Assembly (NCBI GenBank): GCA_034429215.1
Contig: DAOUGI010000127.1
Span: 1-64,000, forward strand
Origin: JAFGOG01 sp034429215
Lineage (GTDB): Bacteria > Chloroflexota > Anaerolineae > JAAYZQ01
Length of the DNA: 64,000 nucleotides
Reading direction: 5' to 3'
Of this stretch, positions 60,241-64,000 are shown in pieces. The position numbers were made by a program, and so were the translations under genes. The notes beneath the pieces are model-generated. The model was not told where the DNA came from and made no database searches. It worked only from the letters and a program-made list of their open reading frames with translations. The stretch's first letter is position 1; every line of letters begins with the position of its first letter.

Positions 60241-61179
60241 ATGGCTCGTATTGTGTTTATGGGAACGCCCGAGTTTGCCGTGCCGGTGTTGGCGGCGCTG
60301 GCCGAGCATCACGACCTGGTCGGGGTCATTACCCAGCCCGACCGGCCGGCGGGACGGGGCGGGGCAAAGGCCAGGCCGCTGCCCCCGCCGGTGAAGGAAG
60401 CCGCTCTGGCACACGGCCTGCCCGTCTACCAACCGCAAACGCTCCGCACACCGGAAGCAGTGGAACAGATCGCCGGCTGGCGGCCGGACGTCGTCGTCGT
60501 GGCGGCTTTTGGACAGATCCTGCGCCCGGACGTGCTGGCTCTGCCTGCTTATGGCTGCCTGAATGTCCACGCTTCGCTGCTGCCCCACTACCGGGGTGCG
60601 GCGCCTATTCCGGCTGCGATCCTGGCCGGCGAGCCGGTCAGTGGGGTAACGCTGATGGTGATGGACAAGGGCCTCGACACCGGCCCCATCCTGGCTCAGA
60701 AAGAATGGCCGCTGGCGCCCGACGAGACGACCGCCTCGCTGACCGGCAGCCTGGCCAGGCTGGGTGCGACGCTGGTAATCGAGACTCTGCCGCACTGGCT
60801 GGCCGGCGCCATCCGGCCGCAACCCCAGGACGAGTCACTAGCCACCTGGAGCCGGCCGCTGACCAAGGAGGATGGCCTGCTGGACTGGAGCCAGCCGGCA
60901 GTTGCCTTGGACCGGCGGGTGAGAGCCTGCCATCCATGGCCGGGCGCCTACACCTGGCTGGGAGGTGAGCGGTTGAGGATACTGCGTGCCCGCCCATGGC
61001 CCGAGTCGCCGGTGGAAGGGCCGCCGGGGCAGATCGAAGCAATGGGCACGGGGCTCGGCCTAGTCACCGGCCAGGGGATGTTGGAGCTGTTGGAGGTGCA
61101 GTTGGCCGGCAAGAAAGCGTTGAGCGCCGAGCTGTTCGCCCGGGGCCGGAGGGGGTTGATCGGCAGCCGGCTTGGTTGA
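60241..61179 (+). CDS. fmt: Methionyl-tRNA formyltransferase
   Basis: The product is 312 residues, the usual length. It has I-V-F-M-G-T-P-E-F-A-V-P at the start, then the formyl-tetrahydrofolate site G-C-L-N-V-H-A-S-L-L-P-H-Y-R-G-A-A-P-I near residue 104-122, with the Asn-His pair, and D-K-G-L-D-T-G near 142 carrying the catalytic Asp. The C-terminal OB-like domain (about 205-312) contains R-V-R-A-C-H-P-W-P-G-A. It formylates initiator Met-tRNA. Its predicted promoter gives a leaderless transcript. A tRNA-Pro gene follows about 70 bp downstream with its own promoter. Confidence 0.97.
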   Translation: MARIVFMGTPEFAVPVLAALAEHHDLVGVITQPDRPAGRGGAKARPLPPPVKEAALAHGLPVYQPQTLRTPEAVEQIAGWRPDVVVVAAFGQILRPDVLALPAYGCLNVHASLLPHYRGAAPIPAAILAGEPVSGVTLMVMDKGLDTGPILAQKEWPLAPDETTASLTGSLARLGATLVIETLPHWLAGAIRPQPQDESLATWSRPLTKEDGLLDWSQPAVALDRRVRACHPWPGAYTWLGGERLRILRARPWPESPVEGPPGQIEAMGTGLGLVTGQGMLELLEVQLAGKKALSAELFARGRRGLIGSRLG

Positions 61180-61210
61180 GATCGGGGGCGTTCCAGCCTT
61201 GCATCCCAGT

Positions 61211-61239
61211 TTGCCAAAGAACAGCTCTTTTGCTATAAT
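61211..61239 (+). promoter_or_regulatory. Predicted promoter of tRNA-Pro
   Basis: TTGCCA (61211-61216), a 17-bp spacer, TGC and a perfect TATAAT (61234-61239). The tRNA starts 12 bases later. Confidence 0.8.
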
Positions 61240-61251
61240 GGGCGGACTCAT

Positions 61252-61325
61252 CGGGGCGTAGCGCAGTCCGGTAGCGCACTTGAATGGGGTTCAAGTGGCC
61301 GCCCGTTCAAATCGGGCCGCCCCGA
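61252..61325 (+). tRNA. tRNA-Pro (anticodon GGG)
   Basis: A 74-nt cloverleaf. Acceptor arms CGGGGCG (61252-61258) and CGCCCCG (61318-61324) pair fully, with discriminator A at 61325. The D-arm holds GCGC..GCGC. The anticodon stem CTTGA/TCAAG encloses the loop ATGGGGT, reading anticodon GGG with G37, and the T-arm is GCCCG-TTCAAAT-CGGGC. CCA is not encoded. The D-arm and anticodon-loop sequences resemble known bacterial tRNA-Pro(GGG) genes. It decodes CCC (and CCU by wobble). Confidence 0.95.
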
Positions 61326-61341
61326 CCTCAGGGTAGATGGT

Positions 61342-61373
61342 CGATAGCAGAGGGTGCTATCGGCCATTGTTTT
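61342..61373 (+). terminator. Terminator after tRNA-Pro
   Basis: CGATAGCA (61342-61349), loop GAGGG, TGCTATCG (61355-61362), then GCCATTGTTTT. An 8-bp perfect stem lies 17 bases after the tRNA. Confidence 0.6.
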
Positions 61374-61417
61374 AGAATCTGTATTAACAAGCTAGAGAGA
61401 GACGCCGGCGCAACGGA

Positions 61418-62950
61418 ATGACGAGCGCATCACGGTTAAGACCGGATTGGCGTTTTCTCAGAGTCGAGAAATCAATGGACAGCGCCGTTCAGGAATTCGA
61501 AAATCTAACTCAACAGGATATGGCGTTTCTGGAAAGGCTGGGCGGCAACTTGCCCTTCCTTGCCGATCTCAGCTTGGCCGACGTGACGGTGTACTGCCTC
61601 CGGTCGAGTGGTGAAGCTACGGCGATAGCCCAGGCCAGGCCACACTCGATCATGCCGATCCATGCCGAGGCGCTAATTGGAAAGCCGATAACAGCCGAAG
61701 ACGATCCAGCCGTATTCCGCGCGCTGACAACAGGCCGGCGAAGCAACGGCCAGCGGGACTTGCCAGGGCGTGAGGTTACAGTTTTCCAGGAGGTTTGGCC
61801 GCTGTGGACCGCCAAAAGGCGGGCATTGGCTGCGGTGTCCATTGAGACGAGCTTGCTCGAGCGCGAACGACATTTGCGTCGGGGAAAGGTGTTTTCCCAA
61901 GCGCTGAGGCAGGTCCAAGAGGCGGTATTGACCGGCATCCTGATCGGCCTTGACCGGCTGACCCCCATGGGGGAACATGACGGGATCATGGTCATCGATA
62001 CTGAACGCCGGATCCAGTTTTCGAGCGCCATCGCCACCAACCTGTATGGCAAAATCGGCTATACCAGCGCGCTGTTGAAAAGGCGGCTCGACGACCTGGG
62101 GATAGACGACCACGGCATGGCCTTCCAGGTATTGGAAAAGGGCGAGTGCTTGGAAGCAGAGATCAAGGCCCATGACCGGATCTGGATCAAGAAGGGCATC
62201 CCCCTCTTTTCCACCACCCGGCGCTGGCCCCGGCTACTGCCGGCACCGGATGGCCGCTGGACGCTGTCGGGCGCGTTGTTGATCATCAGCGACGTAACCG
62301 AACAGCGACGCCAGGCAGAAGAGCTGCAGATCAAGGTAACGATGATCCGGGAGATCCATCACCGGGTCAAGAACAACTTGCAGACAATCGCCTCGCTGCT
62401 GCGGATGCAGGCACGGAGGAGCGATTCCGACCAGGTCCGCCAGGCGTTAGAAGAGGGCGTCAGTCGCATTTTGAGCGTGGCAGTTATCCACGAGTTCCTG
62501 GCTCACCAGGACGACCGGGTGATCAACATCCGTGAGGTGAGCCAGCGGATCATGGCCCAGTTTGACGAAGGGGCACTGGACCAGCAGAAAAAGATACGGC
62601 TGAAACTGAGCGGGCCCAACGTCTGCCTGCCGACGCAGCAGGCCACAGCCTGCGCCCTTATCATTAACGAGCTGATCCAAAATGCCCTGGAACACGGCTA
62701 TGGCTATAAACAGGTCGGTACGGTCAGCGTCAACCTGGAGGACGACGGCAGCAACGTCACCATCGGCGTCCACGACGACGGCGTAGGCCTGCCCGAAGCA
62801 TTCGACCCGGCCCAGATAGATACCCTGGGCCTGCAGATCATCACTAGCCTGGCTCACAATGAGCTAAAAGGCACTTTCGAACTGACTGGACGGGACAACG
62901 GCGTCTCAGCCACTGTTACATTTCCCAAACTGATCCAAGGAGGTCCATAA
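61418..62950 (+). CDS. PdtaS-like sensor histidine kinase (HisKA_2)
   Basis: The product is up to 510 residues; ATG 61475 (M-D-S-A-V-Q-E-F) is a likely alternative start without the Arg-rich leader. The N-terminal half (about 20-165) looks like the GAF-type sensor domain of PdtaS kinases. A PAS-like domain follows (about 190-295, G-I-M-V-I-D-T-E-R-R-I-Q). HisKA_2 begins I-R-E-I-H-H-R-V-K-N-N-L-Q near residue 310, where the first or second His is phosphorylated. HATPase shows N-E-L-I-Q-N-A-L-E-H-G-Y and D-D-G-V-G-L-P. It is a soluble kinase with no membrane helix. Its stop overlaps the ANTAR regulator start by one base. Confidence 0.88.
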   Translation: MTSASRLRPDWRFLRVEKSMDSAVQEFENLTQQDMAFLERLGGNLPFLADLSLADVTVYCLRSSGEATAIAQARPHSIMPIHAEALIGKPITAEDDPAVFRALTTGRRSNGQRDLPGREVTVFQEVWPLWTAKRRALAAVSIETSLLERERHLRRGKVFSQALRQVQEAVLTGILIGLDRLTPMGEHDGIMVIDTERRIQFSSAIATNLYGKIGYTSALLKRRLDDLGIDDHGMAFQVLEKGECLEAEIKAHDRIWIKKGIPLFSTTRRWPRLLPAPDGRWTLSGALLIISDVTEQRRQAEELQIKVTMIREIHHRVKNNLQTIASLLRMQARRSDSDQVRQALEEGVSRILSVAVIHEFLAHQDDRVINIREVSQRIMAQFDEGALDQQKKIRLKLSGPNVCLPTQQATACALIINELIQNALEHGYGYKQVGTVSVNLEDDGSNVTIGVHDDGVGLPEAFDPAQIDTLGLQIITSLAHNELKGTFELTGRDNGVSATVTFPKLIQGGP

Positions 62951-63552
62951 TGGCAGAGCGGACACGGATTATCATTGCCGATGATGAATCGATCATTCGC
63001 ATGGATTTGCGCGAGATGTTGAGCAACCTGGGTTATCTCGTCGTCGGCGAAGTAGGCGACGGGCGAAGCGCCGTCAATCTGGCACGTGAGCTGAAACCCG
63101 AGATCGTCGTCATGGATATCAAGTTCGAGGGCGACGAGTATGACGGCATCGACGCCGCCCAAGTGTTGACCGAGGAAAAGATCGCCCCGGTGCTCCTCTT
63201 GACGGCCTATAGCCAGCGCGAGCTGGTGGCACGGGCCAGAGAAGCAGGCGTCGTCGGCTACCTAGTCAAGCCATTCCGCGAATCTGACCTGGCGCCGGCC
63301 ATTGAGGTTGCGCTGGCCCGTTTCGAAGAGTTCAAGGCGATGGAGAAGCAGGTCGGCGGACTCCAGGATGCTCTAGAGACACGCAAGTTCGTGGATCGCG
63401 CCAAAGGCATCCTGATGGACACTCAGAACCTGAATGAGGCCGAGGCGTTCCGCAAGATCCAAAAGATGAGCATGAACACCCGCAAGACAATGAAAGAGGT
63501 GGCCGAAGCGATCATCCTGGCCTATCAAACCCAACAGCAGAGCCCAGTATAA
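62950..63552 (+). CDS. ANTAR-domain response regulator (PdtaR/AmiR-NasT type)
   Basis: The product is 200 residues. The receiver domain has A-D-D-E (Asp11-Asp12), phospho-acceptor Asp56 in V-V-M-D-I-K, L-L-T-A-Y and Y-L-V-K-P-F. The C-terminal ANTAR domain (about 130-190) shows V-D-R-A-K-G-I-L-M and E-A-E-A-F-R-K-I-Q-K-M-S-M-N-T-R. ANTAR domains bind paired hexaloop hairpins in nascent RNA and prevent termination. The kinase immediately upstream (1-base overlap) is its cognate partner. The RNA targets are not evident in this window. Confidence 0.93.
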   Translation: MAERTRIIIADDESIIRMDLREMLSNLGYLVVGEVGDGRSAVNLARELKPEIVVMDIKFEGDEYDGIDAAQVLTEEKIAPVLLLTAYSQRELVARAREAGVVGYLVKPFRESDLAPAIEVALARFEEFKAMEKQVGGLQDALETRKFVDRAKGILMDTQNLNEAEAFRKIQKMSMNTRKTMKEVAEAIILAYQTQQQSPV

Positions 63553-63661
63553 CGCAGGCACAAATCCTTAACCAAGGGGATCGGGGCCATCGCGCACCCG
63601 CCCATTTCAGCGGCAACGCCAGGCGTCAGGCCTGAGATGCCACACGAGCTGCCAAGAACAA

Positions 63662-63692
63662 GCCCTTGCCAAAAGGCAAGGGCTTTTATTTT
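63662..63692 (+). terminator. Strong terminator after the PdtaS/PdtaR-like pair
   Basis: GCCCTTGCC (63662-63670), loop AAAA, GGCAAGGGC (63675-63683), then TTTTATTTT. A 9-bp perfect stem with a T-run. Its position between convergent genes also fits a two-way terminator. Confidence 0.9.
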
Positions 63693-63701
63693 GCGCATCC
63701 A

Positions 63702-64000
63702 TCAGCGTTTCATGTCAGGAAGGCCAGACACCAACTCCGCAGCCGGCCCATACAGGTGGGCATGCGACGCCCAGACGATTAGTTTACCCTCCAGGCGGCC
63801 CTCTCTCCACTCAACCTCGATCTCACTGATCGAGCAGTTGTGGGTCTCTGTGCGCAGGTAGCTCAGGTCAACGCCGGGGCACAGATCCGGCAAGGTCACC
63901 GTAAAAATGCCGCCGTGTCCAACGACGATAAAGCTCTGGCCGTCCTTGCCGGCGACGATCTGCTCGATCCCGGCCCGCATCCTGTTACAGAGCGTAATAT
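63702..64000 (-). CDS. Histidine phosphatase (phosphoglycerate mutase-like) family protein, 3' part
   Basis: The frame is open to the window edge, so only the last 99 residues are visible, ending with TGA at 63702-63704. R-M-R-A-G-I-E-Q-I-V followed by F-I-V-V-G-H-G-G-I-F matches the second conserved block of the histidine phosphatase superfamily. There the core His and Gly-Gly follow a helix with an Arg. The rest (N-C-S-I-S-E-I-E-V and a final beta hairpin) fits the C-terminus of such enzymes, which dephosphorylate sugars or nucleotides. The catalytic R-H-G motif lies outside the window. Confidence 0.7.
   Translation of the reverse strand, partial: ITLCNRMRAGIEQIVAGKDGQSFIVVGHGGIFTVTLPDLCPGVDLSYLRTETHNCSISEIEVEWREGRLEGKLIVWASHAHLYGPAAELVSGLPDMKR

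Overview
The window is GC-rich chromosomal DNA that most resembles a member of the Chloroflexota (Anaerolineae/Caldilineae-like). This is an inference. It rests on secreted proteins that end in a Y-L-P-L/V-V-x-K tail, Thr/Pro ('TPT') linkers behind lipoprotein or membrane anchors, very large TPR proteins, an S8 protease with carboxypeptidase-regulatory and NIDO-like domains, and short palindromic repeats. No phage, transposase, CRISPR array, plasmid gene or rRNA was seen. One tRNA gene (tRNA-Pro, GGG) is present.

Layout. (1) 1-3.4 kb: small housekeeping or accessory enzymes on the plus strand (VOC protein, thymidylate-kinase-like protein, YdeI-like protein, isochorismatase-type hydrolase, alpha/beta hydrolase, DUF5655). 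(2) 3.7-10.7 kb: two paralogous secreted subtilases separated by a GNAT gene, each closed by a strong terminator. (3) 10.8-19.6 kb: lipoprotein, double-GNAT protein, GH-A-clan glycosidase-like protein, GT-C glycosyltransferase, LysM protein (minus), GT2 and a CE1-like esterase. (4) 19.6-27.4 kb: CocE-type hydrolase coupled to a small membrane protein, then a divergent HD hydrolase, DUF401 permease and metallo-hydrolase, then a response regulator/histidine kinase pair next to a His/Trp-rich membrane protein. (5) 27.4-28.7 kb: a long non-coding leader with A-rich phased repeats and a strong promoter in front of a secreted GFWKNH protein. (6) 28.7-47.2 kb: a dense, almost entirely plus-strand cell-surface glycan locus. 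It holds two AlkP-superfamily phosphodiesterase-like genes at its ends and a MopE/AlkP fusion inside, two GT2 enzymes, DUF2304, a polysaccharide deacetylase, three tandem FemAB-like acyltransferases, an MFS exporter, a DegT-type aminotransferase, a hexapeptide acyltransferase, an FG-GAP surface protein and a lipoprotein. (7) 47.2-56.3 kb: one 3020-codon gene joining a polytopic GT-C-like membrane domain to about 65 TPRs. (8) 56.3-64 kb: M32 carboxypeptidase, RecJ, DUF4870, fmt, tRNA-Pro, a PdtaS/PdtaR-like kinase plus ANTAR regulator, and the 3' part of a histidine-phosphatase-like gene.

How it may work together (inference): region 6 contains enzymes for building, deacetylating, acylating and exporting a surface polymer. 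The FemAB and deacetylase types are those known from exosortase/PEP-CTERM polysaccharide loci, yet no exosortase gene or PEP-CTERM tail is visible. Secreted proteins in the window instead carry the shared Y-L-P-L/V-V-x-K C-terminus. Predicted promoters are mostly TTGnnn-17/18-TGn-extended -10 elements, and three of them place the start site exactly on the ATG, predicting leaderless mRNAs.
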